Position numbers and translations under genes: made by a program
Shown: in pieces, positions 35,019 through 43,301 of the stretch
How positions within the stretch are numbered: position 1 is the first letter of the stretch
Layout: each line of letters opens with the position of its first letter
The notes under the pieces: generated by a model
Database searches by the model: none
What the model was told of the DNA's origin: nothing
Seen by the model: the letters and a program-made list of their open reading frames with translations, nothing else
NCBI GenBank assembly: GCA_024235875.1
Contig: JACKLP010000006.1
Span: 62,001 to 126,000 of the forward strand
Source: Burkholderiaceae bacterium
GTDB taxonomy: Bacteria > Pseudomonadota > Gammaproteobacteria > Burkholderiales > Burkholderiaceae_E
DNA length: 64,000 bases
Direction of reading: 5' to 3'

Positions 35019-37003
35019 TCGATAGCAGCCACTCGGCCAAGGCGCTCGCCGCCACCGCCGACTCACGCAACGAGCAAGACGTCACGGCATCGATGATCGG
35101 GGCGCCAGGCCTCGGCATCGACCTGGCCATCGATCCGGCTTCGGACCTCGCGCAGGGATTCGCGCGTCAGGTCGTCGTCTGGGCTCGGGCGCGGGGGGAC
35201 GCCGCGTCGGGGTTGGACCTGCTCGAGCGGGCGGCCCGTGCCGTGAGCGAAGCCACGGCCAACGGGCACGTCTGCCTGCCACTCGACGCACTGGTCGGCG
35301 ACGCGCCGGACGCGCTGGCGGCGGCTCGCGACACCTTGCTGGCCACTGGCCTGGTGCTCGATGCGTCCGCGTCGGGGCCCTCGGCGCGGGCGAGCGTCGG
35401 CGAGCCGATGCCGCTGGTGCTCGATGCCGGTTTCCGCCTGTATCTGCAACGCTACTTCCGCTACGAGCAACGGCTGGCGCGGGCGTTGCACCGTCTCGCG
35501 GGGCCTGTGACCGGCGCCGCAGACCACCGCCGGACCATCGATGCCCACTTCGGGCCCGGCCGCGCCGACGACATCGACTGGCAACGTCTGGCCGTCGCCA
35601 TGGCGCTGCGCCAGCGGCTTGTGGTCGTCAGTGGTGGGCCCGGAACCGGCAAGACGACGACCGTCGTGCGCCTGCTCGCCTGCCTGCTCGACGAGCACCC
35701 GGACCTTCGGATCGCGCTGGCCGCGCCGACCGGCAAGGCGGCCGCCCGGCTGCTCGACGCGATCCGCCAGCGAAGCGCCGGACTACCCCGATCCGTCGCC
35801 GCCGCCTTGCCCGGGCAGGCATCCACGGTGCACCGCCTGCTCGGCCCGCTGCGCAATGCACCCGAGCGATTCCGGTTTCACGCCGGCAATCCGCTCGCGC
35901 TCGATGTGCTCGTGGTCGACGAGGCCTCGATGCTCGATCTTGCTCTGGCCACGCGCCTGATCGAAGCGATCCCCGCGAACGCACGGCTGGTCCTGCTCGG
36001 CGACCGCGACCAACTCGCGGCCGTCGAGGCCGGCGCCGTCTTTGCCGAGTTGAGCAGCGATCCTTCGCTGAGCGATGGGGCGCGCGCCGCGATCGCGGCA
36101 GACGCAGGCATCCCGCCCGAATCGATCAGCGCGCCGGCACCCGAGGCCCGCACGCGTTTGCCGGACACCACGATCTGGCTGAATCGCAGTCATCGGTTCG
36201 ACCGCGACTCGGGCATCGGCCGCCTGGCGGCCCGAATCAACGCAGGCCAGGGCCGCGAGGCACTCGACGCGATCGAGCCCGACGACGACGCCTTGCGCTG
36301 GCTCGCGGACGACATGCCTGCACTGTCCGACCGCAGCCTTGCAGCCCTGCTCGACGGCTATCGCGGCTATATCGAGACCGTCCGCATGTCGTCGGCCGCC
36401 TCCGACCCGGTCCAAGCCGCCGAGACCGCGAGGCGCGCCTTCGCTGCGCTCGATACCTTCAGGGTCCTGTGCGCGCAACGTCATGGACCGCGGGGGGCGC
36501 GACACCTCGGCGCGATGCTCGACGCAGCGATCCAGGGAGCGATCCACCCGGCGGCGCGGCCGGCATCGGCATGGTGGCAGGGCAAGGCAATCGTCGTCAG
36601 ACGCAACGCCCCGATGCTGGGACTGTTCAACGGTGACACCGGCATCTGCCTGGCCGCGCCCGACGCGCGCCTGCTGGTGTGGTTCGCCAACGGTCCAGCC
36701 GATTGGCGCGCAGTGGCGCCGGCGCGCTTGCCCCCGTTCGATTCGGCCTTCGCGACCACGGTCCATGTCGCTCAGGGATCCGAATTCGAGCATGTCGCGC
36801 TACTGATGCCGGCACGTGCGGCACGCGTCGCCACCCGCGAACTGGTCTACACCGGCGTGACGCGGGCCATGCGCAAGGTGACGCTGATCAGCTCGGCCGA
36901 GGTATTCGATCAGGCCTGCCGCCTCGCCACCCGACGCGAAGGCGGCCTCGCGCAGCGACTGCTCGAGGCGAGCACGCATCGTCCTGCGGACGACCCGCGC
37001 TGA
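35015..37003 (+). CDS. recD: RecBCD exonuclease V, alpha subunit (5'-3' helicase)
   Basis: RecD is the fast 5'-3' helicase subunit of RecBCD. The 662-residue protein has SGGPGTGKTTTVVRLLA (about 205-221), APTGKAAARLLDAI, VLVVDEASMLDLALATRLI (about 297-315), LLGDRDQLAAVEAGAVF, LNRSHRFDRDSGIG and the C-terminal TTVHVAQGSEFEHVALL (about 579-595) with ELVYTGVTRA. No helicase motif is missing. The start ATG overlaps the recB stop by four bases. It is a little longer than E. coli RecD (608), mainly at the N-terminus. Confidence 0.96.
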   Translation: MIDSSHSAKALAATADSRNEQDVTASMIGAPGLGIDLAIDPASDLAQGFARQVVVWARARGDAASGLDLLERAARAVSEATANGHVCLPLDALVGDAPDALAAARDTLLATGLVLDASASGPSARASVGEPMPLVLDAGFRLYLQRYFRYEQRLARALHRLAGPVTGAADHRRTIDAHFGPGRADDIDWQRLAVAMALRQRLVVVSGGPGTGKTTTVVRLLACLLDEHPDLRIALAAPTGKAAARLLDAIRQRSAGLPRSVAAALPGQASTVHRLLGPLRNAPERFRFHAGNPLALDVLVVDEASMLDLALATRLIEAIPANARLVLLGDRDQLAAVEAGAVFAELSSDPSLSDGARAAIAADAGIPPESISAPAPEARTRLPDTTIWLNRSHRFDRDSGIGRLAARINAGQGREALDAIEPDDDALRWLADDMPALSDRSLAALLDGYRGYIETVRMSSAASDPVQAAETARRAFAALDTFRVLCAQRHGPRGARHLGAMLDAAIQGAIHPAARPASAWWQGKAIVVRRNAPMLGLFNGDTGICLAAPDARLLVWFANGPADWRAVAPARLPPFDSAFATTVHVAQGSEFEHVALLMPARAARVATRELVYTGVTRAMRKVTLISSAEVFDQACRLATRREGGLAQRLLEASTHRPADDPR

Positions 37004-37055
37004 AGCGAGTCCATGGCCGACGATCGCGCCGGGGATTCGAGCCACACCCGGCGGA

Positions 37056-37077
37056 ACGAGCGTCCAAGTGCGCTCGT
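37056..37077. terminator. Weak hairpin after recD
   Basis: ACGAGCG (37056-37062) and CGCTCGT (37071-37077) are perfect complements with an 8-base loop between the convergent recD and the following minus-strand gene. No T-run follows, so termination is uncertain. Confidence 0.3.
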
Positions 37078-37104
37078 CGTGGGCTCACGCTCGCGACGCG
37101 GCCT

Positions 37105-37380
37105 CTAGCTCGCCGGCCTGCCGTCGTCATCGAGCGGCACCAGGACCGGGTCGTCGTCGGGTTCGGCGCCATGATAGGCAATGCGAATCGCCTCGTCCTC
37201 GGCGTCGTCCCAGGCCTTGGCCGCACGTCGATCGAAGCGCTCACGGTTGGATCGGGCCATCACCGCCCAATAGGCCTGGTCGACCGTGAGGCCGCGGCCG
37301 GTGATCAACCGGGCCGCAGCCTGGCAGCCCGCTTCGATGTCGGCCGGCGTTGCGACGGTGTCGGCGATCCCGAGTTTCAT
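37105..37380 (-). CDS. Small hypothetical protein
   Basis: A 91-residue acidic protein, not recognised. It is predicted soluble: there is no signal peptide or hydrophobic segment. The middle (ITGRGLTVDQAYWAVMARSNRERFDRRAAKAWDD, read in two halves) looks helical and charged; the C-terminus is Asp/Pro-rich (EPDDDPVLVPLDDD). The start ATG at 37380 is supported by AGGAG a few bases upstream, which is one of the better ribosome sites in this window and the main evidence that the gene is real. It is convergent with recD and divergent from the lipoprotein gene. Confidence 0.6.
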   Translation of the reverse strand: MKLGIADTVATPADIEAGCQAAARLITGRGLTVDQAYWAVMARSNRERFDRRAAKAWDDAEDEAIRIAYHGAEPDDDPVLVPLDDDGRPAS

Positions 37381-37589
37381 CTGTCTTTCTCCTGACTTGT
37401 CCGGCGCGCTGTCCATCATCGCCCGCCCCTCCGGGCGACTGCACACGGATCCGGGTCGATGCGCCAATGTGGCTGCGGCGAGACAGCTCGGCGCGACCTG
37501 CACCGCGTTGCCCGATTGTAGGCCACCGATCCGCCCCCACTGGCAGGCTGCTACCCGGAGAATTCCGGGCAAGCGGATCCCGAACGCCG

Positions 37590-37595
37590 TATGAT
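37590..37595 (+). promoter_or_regulatory. Candidate -10 element close to the lipoprotein start
   Basis: TATGAT ends six bases before the ATG at 37602, with no ribosome site between them, as also seen at moaC. Confidence 0.35.
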
Positions 37596-37601
37596 CGGTG
37601 C

Positions 37602-37829
37602 ATGAGCATTCGACGAGCACACCCGTTCGGCGCCGCGGCGACCCTGCTGCAAGGGCTTGCGGCCGCCCTGATGCTCGCGGGCCTGCTCGAGGGGTGCGCG
37701 GTCGTCGCCGTGGCCGACGCGGCGGTCACCGTTGCCGCAACGGCGGTCAAGGTCACGGCCAAGGCGGCCGGCGCCGTCGTCGGCGCCGTCATTCCGGACG
37801 GCGACGACGACGAGAAGAAGTCGGACTGA
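37602..37829 (+). CDS. Small lipoprotein, NF038104-like
   Basis: A 75-residue protein with a hydrophobic signal segment (LLQGLAAALMLAGLLEGC) ending in a lipobox-like LEGC; glutamate at -2 is unusual. The mature part CAVVAVADAAVTVAATAVKV is Ala/Val-rich and ends in an acidic-basic tail, DGDDDEKKSD. The short AVADAAVTVA block and the AVVGAVIPDGD end fit a family of small betaproteobacterial lipoproteins catalogued as NF038104. The function is unknown. A hairpin follows the stop. Confidence 0.7.
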   Translation: MSIRRAHPFGAAATLLQGLAAALMLAGLLEGCAVVAVADAAVTVAATAVKVTAKAAGAVVGAVIPDGDDDEKKSD

Positions 37830-37830
37830 C

Positions 37831-37855
37831 CCGGCGGCGAGGGCTCAGCCGCCGG
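37831..37855. terminator. Bidirectional hairpin between convergent genes
   Basis: CCGGCGGC (37831-37838) pairs perfectly with GCCGCCGG (37848-37855) over a 9-base loop. It lies directly after the lipoprotein stop and spans the stop codon of the opposing PLP-enzyme gene. There is no T-run. Confidence 0.45.
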
Positions 37856-38999
37856 CCCGAATGCCGGCGAGTGCCTGCTCCAGGTCATCGATCAGATCGT
37901 CCACCAGCTCGATGCCGACCGACAATCGCAACAGGTCGTCCGGGCATCGCGTGCCCGGTCCTTCGACGCTGGCGCGATGCTCGACCAGGCTCTCGGTGGA
38001 ACCCAGCGACGTCGCGCGCTTGAAGATCGACAAGCGCGAAGCCACCTGACGCGCCGCTTCTTCGCCGCCGCGCACACGGATCGACAACATCGCCCCGAAG
38101 CCGCCCTGCATCTGCGCCGATGCGACCACGTGGCCGGGGAAATCGGGGCGTCCCGGATAGAGCACGGCGCCGATGGCCGGGTGAGCGGCCATTGCATCGG
38201 CAATACGCGCCGCCGACGCGCTGGCCTGGCGCAACCTGGGAAACAGGGTCCGCATGCCACGTGCCAGCAGCCAGGCCTCGAATGGACCGGGTACCGCGCC
38301 CTCCTGGGCACGATGAAGGCAGATCCGGTCCCAGAATGCATCGGTGTCGCGCGTGACCAGCGCACCGGCCACGACGTCCGAGTGTCCGTTCAGGTACTTG
38401 GTCGCCGAATGCATGACCAGATCGGCGCCGAGCGCCAGCGGCTGCGTGAAGACCGGCGTCGCGACCGTCGAATCCACGACCAGGCGAGCGCCGGCGCGAC
38501 GCGCGGCAGTGGCGGCGCGGGCGATGTCCATGACCTCCCAGGACGGATTGGCCGGCGTCTCGAGCCAGACCAGATCCGCCGGCAGTTCTAGCTGTGCCTC
38601 GAGTTCGGCGTCATCGGGCTCGTAGAAGTCGACCTCGATGCCCCAGCGGTTGCCAAAGGCGATCAGCCAGTTGCGCAGGGCCCAGTACATCGCGTGCGGT
38701 GCCACCACTCGCATGCCCGGATCCAGCGACCGGAAGACCGCCGCCGCCGCCGACATGCCCGAGGCGAACAACAGCGCGGCGCGTCCGTCCTCGAGGGCGC
38801 AAAGCATCTCCTCGGCGGGCCGATAGGCAGGATTCTGGTCGCGCGAGTAGACGGCGCCCCCCGGATAACCGCCATCCGGCGCCCGCTCGTAGGTGGTCGC
38901 GACATGGATCGGCTCGACGATCTCCCGGTACGGCTCGGCCACCCGGCCGCCGCCCTGCGCCACCAGCGTCTCGGCACTGGTCTGCGGCCGGTCGCTCAT
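37845..38999 (-). CDS. Trans-sulfuration-type PLP enzyme (cystathionine gamma-synthase family)
   Basis: A 384-residue Cys/Met-metabolism PLP-dependent enzyme. The hallmarks are YSRDQNPAYRPAEEMLCALE near the N-terminus, ALLFASGMSAAAAVFRSL, VWLETPANPSW and the PLP lysine in MHSATKYLNGHSDVVAGAL. LGSTESLVEHRAS and LLRLSVGIELVDDLIDDLEQAL close the protein. The exact reaction (cystathionine synthase, beta-lyase or gamma-lyase) cannot be told from these motifs. Its start overlaps the stop of the upstream SDR gene by four bases, so it is second in a two-gene unit; the pairing with an SDR hints at a catabolic rather than a methionine-biosynthetic role. Confidence 0.85.
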   Translation of the reverse strand: MSDRPQTSAETLVAQGGGRVAEPYREIVEPIHVATTYERAPDGGYPGGAVYSRDQNPAYRPAEEMLCALEDGRAALLFASGMSAAAAVFRSLDPGMRVVAPHAMYWALRNWLIAFGNRWGIEVDFYEPDDAELEAQLELPADLVWLETPANPSWEVMDIARAATAARRAGARLVVDSTVATPVFTQPLALGADLVMHSATKYLNGHSDVVAGALVTRDTDAFWDRICLHRAQEGAVPGPFEAWLLARGMRTLFPRLRQASASAARIADAMAAHPAIGAVLYPGRPDFPGHVVASAQMQGGFGAMLSIRVRGGEEAARQVASRLSIFKRATSLGSTESLVEHRASVEGPGTRCPDDLLRLSVGIELVDDLIDDLEQALAGIRAGG

Positions 39000-39832
39000 T
39001 TCGGCCCTCTGGCGCGGGTGGCCTCGTTCTCGATTCCGAGACGGGACGCGAACCGCCGCATGCCATTGAGCCAGCGATCGTAGTCCTGGCCCTTGCGCTG
39101 GAAGTACTCGCCGACCTGCGGATGCGGCAGGATGAGGAAATGCTCTGCATCCATGCCGTCGACCACGCACTGTGCAAGCGCTTCGGCGCTGATCACGCCA
39201 TCGTTGGCGGCTGCCGACGCGCCGGCACGCCCCTGGATCATCGGCGTGTCGACCGCCTGCGGGCACAGCACCGAGACCTTGATCCCGTGGTTGCCGTGCT
39301 GCACAGACAGCCACTCGGCCAGCGCGATCGCCGCGTGCTTCGTGACCGCGTAGGTAGCCGAGGGCAGCGAGGTGAGCAGACCGGCTGCGGATGCGGTGTT
39401 CAGCAGGTAGCCCTCGCCGCGCGCGCGCATGCCCGGGACCGCGGCTCGTGCGGCGTACACATGGGCCATGACGTGCACCTGCCAGTTGAGCTGCCAATCG
39501 GCATCGGTGGTGTGCTCGTCTCCGTCACGGATCAGCCCGGCATTCGAGCAGACCACGTCGACCTGACCGAAGCGCTTCTCGCCGGCCGCGATCAGCGCCC
39601 GAACATCGCCTTCCACGCCGACGTCCGCCGTCATCGCCAGGGCCTCGACACCCGGCGTCCCGGCCTGCGAGGACTGGATGCTCTCGACGAGCGCGCCCAG
39701 GGCATCGTGTTGTCGCGGCAGGTCCGCCAGCACCAAGCCACGCGGCCGCTCGGCCGCGAACCGCATCGCCAGCGCCCGGCCGATGCCGCTGGCCGCGCCG
39801 GTGATCACGACCGTTCGATCGTTAAGCTTCAT
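38996..39832 (-). CDS. Short-chain dehydrogenase/reductase
   Basis: A 278-residue classical SDR. The cofactor motif is ITGAASGIGRALAMRFA. VVCSNAGLI and YLLNTASAAGLLTSLP follow, and the catalytic Y-x-x-x-K is in SATYAVTKHAAIALAEWL. The C-terminal VSVLCPQAVDTPMIQGR is usual for the family. LADLP after the second strand suggests an NAD preference (acidic residue), which is inference. The ATG at 39832 has GGAG seven bases upstream. It is translationally coupled to the PLP enzyme downstream and divergent from the thioesterase gene with a 208-base gap in which I see no clear site. Confidence 0.88.
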   Translation of the reverse strand: MKLNDRTVVITGAASGIGRALAMRFAAERPRGLVLADLPRQHDALGALVESIQSSQAGTPGVEALAMTADVGVEGDVRALIAAGEKRFGQVDVVCSNAGLIRDGDEHTTDADWQLNWQVHVMAHVYAARAAVPGMRARGEGYLLNTASAAGLLTSLPSATYAVTKHAAIALAEWLSVQHGNHGIKVSVLCPQAVDTPMIQGRAGASAAANDGVISAEALAQCVVDGMDAEHFLILPHPQVGEYFQRKGQDYDRWLNGMRRFASRLGIENEATRARGPK

Positions 39833-40040
39833 CACGCTCCTCCGATGTTCGTTGTCTCGCGAGGTTACCCGAACGCGCGTTCGGGATGGGTGCGTCGCCG
39901 TCCGATCATCCCGCCCGGGGTTCCGAGATGCGCCCGGGCCCGCCTGGAGCCACCAGCTGGCCGATTGCGAAACCGCCACGGGGCGCATCCAGGCGCATTC
40001 CGGGAGAATCGAGCTCACCCGAACCGCCAGGCAGGCAGTC

Positions 40041-40535
40041 ATGACGATCGAAACGCCTTTTCCCGCGCTCACCGCCGAGGTGAGGCCCGAGTGGATCGAC
40101 CACAACGGGCACATGAACGTCGGCTACTACCACGTGGTGTTCGACAACGCGGTCGATCCCTTCTTCGAGTGGCTCGGCCTGACGCCCGAGATCCGCCGCC
40201 GCCACGACTCGTCCACCTTCGGGCTCGAATCGCACCTGTTCTTCCTGCGCGAGGTCAAGCTGGGCGACCGGCTGCGATTCGCCGCCCGGCTGCTCGATTT
40301 CGACTACAAGCGCATCCATTTCTTCATCGAGATGTTCCACGCCGACGATGGCTATCTGGCAGCGACCTACGAGGGCCTGTCGTCTCACGTGAACATCGCC
40401 ATGCGCCGCACCGCGCCGATGCCCGACGAGATGACTCAACGGATGGCGGCGGTACTGGCCGCGCATCGCAGCCTGCCGCGCCCGGCGCAGGTCGGCCACG
40501 TGATCAGCGCTCATCCCGGGCGGCAGGCCCCCTGA
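40041..40535 (+). CDS. Hot-dog fold thioesterase
   Basis: A 164-residue 4HBT-type acyl-CoA thioesterase. The active-site segment is EWIDHNGHMNVGYYHVVFD (about residues 17-35), including the D-H-N-G-H-M-N pattern of the subgroup, followed by LFFLREVKLGDRLRF and KRIHFFIEMFHADDGYL. Related proteins hydrolyse acyl-CoAs in carnitine and aromatic degradation; the substrate here is not evident. The ATG at 40041 is the first before the conserved region. It is convergent with mgtE at 27 bases. Confidence 0.85.
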   Translation: MTIETPFPALTAEVRPEWIDHNGHMNVGYYHVVFDNAVDPFFEWLGLTPEIRRRHDSSTFGLESHLFFLREVKLGDRLRFAARLLDFDYKRIHFFIEMFHADDGYLAATYEGLSSHVNIAMRRTAPMPDEMTQRMAAVLAAHRSLPRPAQVGHVISAHPGRQAP

Positions 40536-40562
40536 CCCCGCGCGCGACCGCAGGCACGACGC

Positions 40563-42170
40563 TCAGCGAAAGAGCAGCGTCGCCAGTCCCAGAAAGATGA
40601 AGAAGCCCAGGCTGTCGGTGCTGAATGTCAGCAGCACCGACGAGCCGATCGCAGGATCGCGGCCGATCCGCTCGAGCACCAGCGGCACGACCATGGCGAC
40701 CAGTGCGCCCAGCAGCAGGTTGAGCAGCATCGCGCCCATCATCGTGGCCCCAAGCAAGACGCCCTGCGGCGAGTCGCTGTAGAGCCACCACGCGAACAGG
40801 CCGGCAATGCCGCCCCAGACGATGCCGTTCAGGCCGGCGATCACCAGCTCCTTCCACATCAGACGTCGCAGGTTCGACGAGGTGAGCTGCCCGAGCGCCA
40901 GCGAGCGAATGATCAGCGTCATGGTCTGGTTGCCCGAATTGCCGGCGATTCCGGCGACGATCGGCATCAGTGTCGCGAGCGCCACGACCCGCTCGATCGT
41001 GCCCTCGAAGGCGCCGATCACGCGCGACGCGAAGAAGGCCGTGCACAGGTTCAGCGCCAGCCACAGCCAGCGATTGCGCGCCGAGGCCAGCACGCCGGCG
41101 AACAGGTCTTCTTCCTCGCGCAGGCCGACCTTGCCGAACACCTCGGCCTCGCCCTCTTCGCGGATCACGTCGACGACCTCGGCCACGGTCAGCCGCCCGA
41201 TCAGCCGGTCGCTGGCACCGATCACCGGCGCGGAAACGAGGTCGTAGCGCTCGAAGGCCTGCGCGGCTTCATAGATGTCGTCGCTCGCGTCCAGGGTCAG
41301 GGTCTCGGCCTCCATGACGTCGGCCACCAGGGTGTCGGGCTCGTTGGTGAGCACGCGGGCGATCGGCAATGCCCCCTTGAGCACCTCGTCGCGATCGACG
41401 ACGAAGATCTTGTCGGTGTGCGGCGGCAGGCGATCGAAGCGCCGCAAGTAGCGCAGCACGACCTCGAGGGTCACGTCCTCGCGGACCGTCACGAGGTCGA
41501 ACTCCATGCGCGCGCCGACGGACTCCTCGTCGTAGGACATGGCCTCGCGCAGCTGCTCGCGCTCCTCGGGCGTGAGCCCCGCCTGGACCTGCTCGACCAC
41601 CGCTCGCGGCAGGTCCGGGGCGATGTCCGCAAGTTCGTCGGCATCGAGGGAACTCGTTGCCGCGACCAGCTCCGCATGGTCCATCGAGCGAACCAGCGTC
41701 TCGCGAACCGCGTCCGAGACCTCGACCAGGATGTCGCCGTCGCGACGACCATCGACCAGGTCCCAGACGATCAGGCGCTCGTCGCGCGGCAGCGACTCCA
41801 GCACGTAGGCGGCGTCGGCCGGGTGCAGCCGGTTGACCCGGGCCTCCAGGTGCGCCAGTAGCTGGGCCTCGTTGATGCGCTCCACCAGCCGATCGGCCGT
41901 CGCGCCGCCATCGGCCTCCTGGCGCGCCATGCTGCGGATCAGGTCCAGGCGACCGAGCCAGTCCTGGACCTCCGACAAGGCGCGTGTGGCCGACTCGGGG
42001 TCGCGCGGCGACGAGCTCTCGTGAGTCAGCTCATCCGTACCGCCCTGAGCGGCGCCGGGGTTCGCCTCGTCGCTCGTGGTCGCCGTGCGCGCGTCGTCCT
42101 CGAGCCCTTCGGGCATCGGATTGCGCGACATCGGATCGCGCTCGTGCGCGGAGGTGTCCGGTTCAGACAT
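40563..42170 (-). CDS. mgtE: Magnesium transporter MgtE
   Basis: A 535-residue Mg2+ channel. An extra N-terminal acidic, Ser/Thr-rich tail (about 1-65) precedes the superhelical N domain (LHPADAAYVLESLPRDERL). Two CBS domains follow (VGARMEFDLVTVREDVTL and the ADVMEAETLTLDASDD region). Five membrane helices make up the C-terminal third, with the pore motif MPIVAGIAGNSGNQT. In MgtE the cytosolic domains close the pore when Mg2+ is high. The start ATG at 42170 has no clear ribosome site and lies one base from a potential stem. There is a further in-frame ATG at 42131. Confidence 0.95.
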   Translation of the reverse strand: MSEPDTSAHERDPMSRNPMPEGLEDDARTATTSDEANPGAAQGGTDELTHESSSPRDPESATRALSEVQDWLGRLDLIRSMARQEADGGATADRLVERINEAQLLAHLEARVNRLHPADAAYVLESLPRDERLIVWDLVDGRRDGDILVEVSDAVRETLVRSMDHAELVAATSSLDADELADIAPDLPRAVVEQVQAGLTPEEREQLREAMSYDEESVGARMEFDLVTVREDVTLEVVLRYLRRFDRLPPHTDKIFVVDRDEVLKGALPIARVLTNEPDTLVADVMEAETLTLDASDDIYEAAQAFERYDLVSAPVIGASDRLIGRLTVAEVVDVIREEGEAEVFGKVGLREEEDLFAGVLASARNRWLWLALNLCTAFFASRVIGAFEGTIERVVALATLMPIVAGIAGNSGNQTMTLIIRSLALGQLTSSNLRRLMWKELVIAGLNGIVWGGIAGLFAWWLYSDSPQGVLLGATMMGAMLLNLLLGALVAMVVPLVLERIGRDPAIGSSVLLTFSTDSLGFFIFLGLATLLFR

Positions 42171-42537
42171 GATCGGATCGAATGGATTGCGCGGAGTCGC
42201 ATTCCCGATCCGATGCCGTGCACCAGGTGCAGTGCTCGCTTGCCTCGGATGCTATCGGCATCCCGCTCGCAGCGGCGATCGGGAGACTCGGAATCCGGAC
42301 GGCGCGAACCGGTTCAGGAGGCGGCCCCGCTCGTAGATTGCGAGGGGTCCACTGGGCTCAGAGCAGGATGCTCTTCGTTGAAGACCCTGCGATTATCGCC
42401 GAAGCCGCGACCGGGCGATAGGGGCCGGATTCCAGAGGGCGACGCCCGCCGACGGGCGGAGCCAGGGAAGGGAACGCGCAAGCTCGCGCCCGTGCTCGAC
42501 GCCGGTCGACGCGCGTGGCCGACCCGCGCCAGACCTC
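42171..42537 (-). promoter_or_regulatory. mgtE upstream region: candidate promoter and leader
   Basis: This 367-base gap between mtgA and mgtE has no convincing gene. GATAAT on the minus strand (42397-42392) is a possible -10, giving a leader of about 215 bases. The leader can form AGAGCA-TCC-TGCTCT, TGCACC-T-GGTGCA, and a 9-bp stem pairing 42206-42214 with 42172-42180. The last ends one base before the mgtE ATG and would enclose its ribosome-binding zone. The stem could be chance, because CGATC-type words are very common here. I do not recognise an M-box riboswitch. Confidence 0.35.
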
Positions 42538-43290
42538 TTACCGAGGTGCCGAGACGATGACCATCCCGCGCGCGATCATGCGGGCGCGACGGCCGAGCAG
42601 GACCGAGTCGCGATGACGATCGAAATGGCGCGGATTGGGCAGCATCGCGGCCAGTCGCGCCGCCTGGCTCGCCTCCAGTGCCGACGCCCCGACCCCGAAG
42701 TAGTGGCGTGCCGCAGCCTCCGCCCCGAACACGCCCACGCCCCATTCGGCGACATTGAGGTAGATCTCCAGGATGCGGCGCTTGCTCATCGTCGCCTCGA
42801 TCATCCAGGTGATCAGCAACTCCTGCGCCTTGCGCAGATAGCTGCGCTCGCCGCTCAGGAACAGGTTCTTGGCCAGTTGCATCGTGATGGTCGAACCGCC
42901 GCGCACCACGCGCCCGCGTTTCAGGTTCTGCAGATAGGCATCCTCGATCGCCTGCCAATCCACGCCCACATGATCGGTGAAGCGCGCGTCCTCGGCCGCG
43001 ATCACCGCACGACCAAGATGGGTCGAGATGCGGGCGTAGGGCACCCAGACCTGCCGCACCCGAACCCTCGGGGCCTGCCTTGCGAGGCGCGCGATCTCGG
43101 CGCGCATGACCTGCGTCGACGGCGGGTCGAAGCGCGTCCACCACAGGATGTGCGCCAGAAACCAGAACTGGACGACGACGAATACCGTCGCCGCGAGCCC
43201 GAGCGACCAGAGCGCGAGCCGGCGCAGGCGTGATGTCAGCGGTCGCTTGCCCGATCGGCGCGTTCGCGTCCTGCGTCGTTGGGTCGCCAC
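42538..43290 (-). CDS. mtgA: Monofunctional biosynthetic peptidoglycan transglycosylase
   Basis: A GT51 glycosyltransferase that polymerises lipid II at the periplasmic face. The 250-residue protein has one N-terminal membrane segment (LWSLGLAATVFVVVQFWFLA). The GT51 motifs follow: VIAAEDARFTDHVGVDW with the catalytic glutamate, RGGSTITMQLAKNLFLSGE, KAQELLITWMIEATMSKRRILE (read in two parts) and YLNVAEWGVGVFGAEAAARHYF. The start GTG at 43290, eleven bases after the aroE stop, gives a normal length; the frame is open upstream but would overlap aroE. It is the last gene of the mpl-to-mtgA unit. Confidence 0.93.
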   Translation of the reverse strand: MATQRRRTRTRRSGKRPLTSRLRRLALWSLGLAATVFVVVQFWFLAHILWWTRFDPPSTQVMRAEIARLARQAPRVRVRQVWVPYARISTHLGRAVIAAEDARFTDHVGVDWQAIEDAYLQNLKRGRVVRGGSTITMQLAKNLFLSGERSYLRKAQELLITWMIEATMSKRRILEIYLNVAEWGVGVFGAEAAARHYFGVGASALEASQAARLAAMLPNPRHFDRHRDSVLLGRRARMIARGMVIVSAPR

Positions 43291-43301
43291 GGTCGCCGGC
43301 G

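Noticed and set aside
42314..42400. Short minus-strand tail reading as a possible protein end downstream of mtgA
   Set aside because: It has no start of its own; it is the run-on of a frame antiparallel in phase to mtgA and carries a probable promoter.
42171..42537. M-box (ykoK) riboswitch before mgtE
   Set aside because: No recognisable M-box core and no terminator; only generic hairpins are present.
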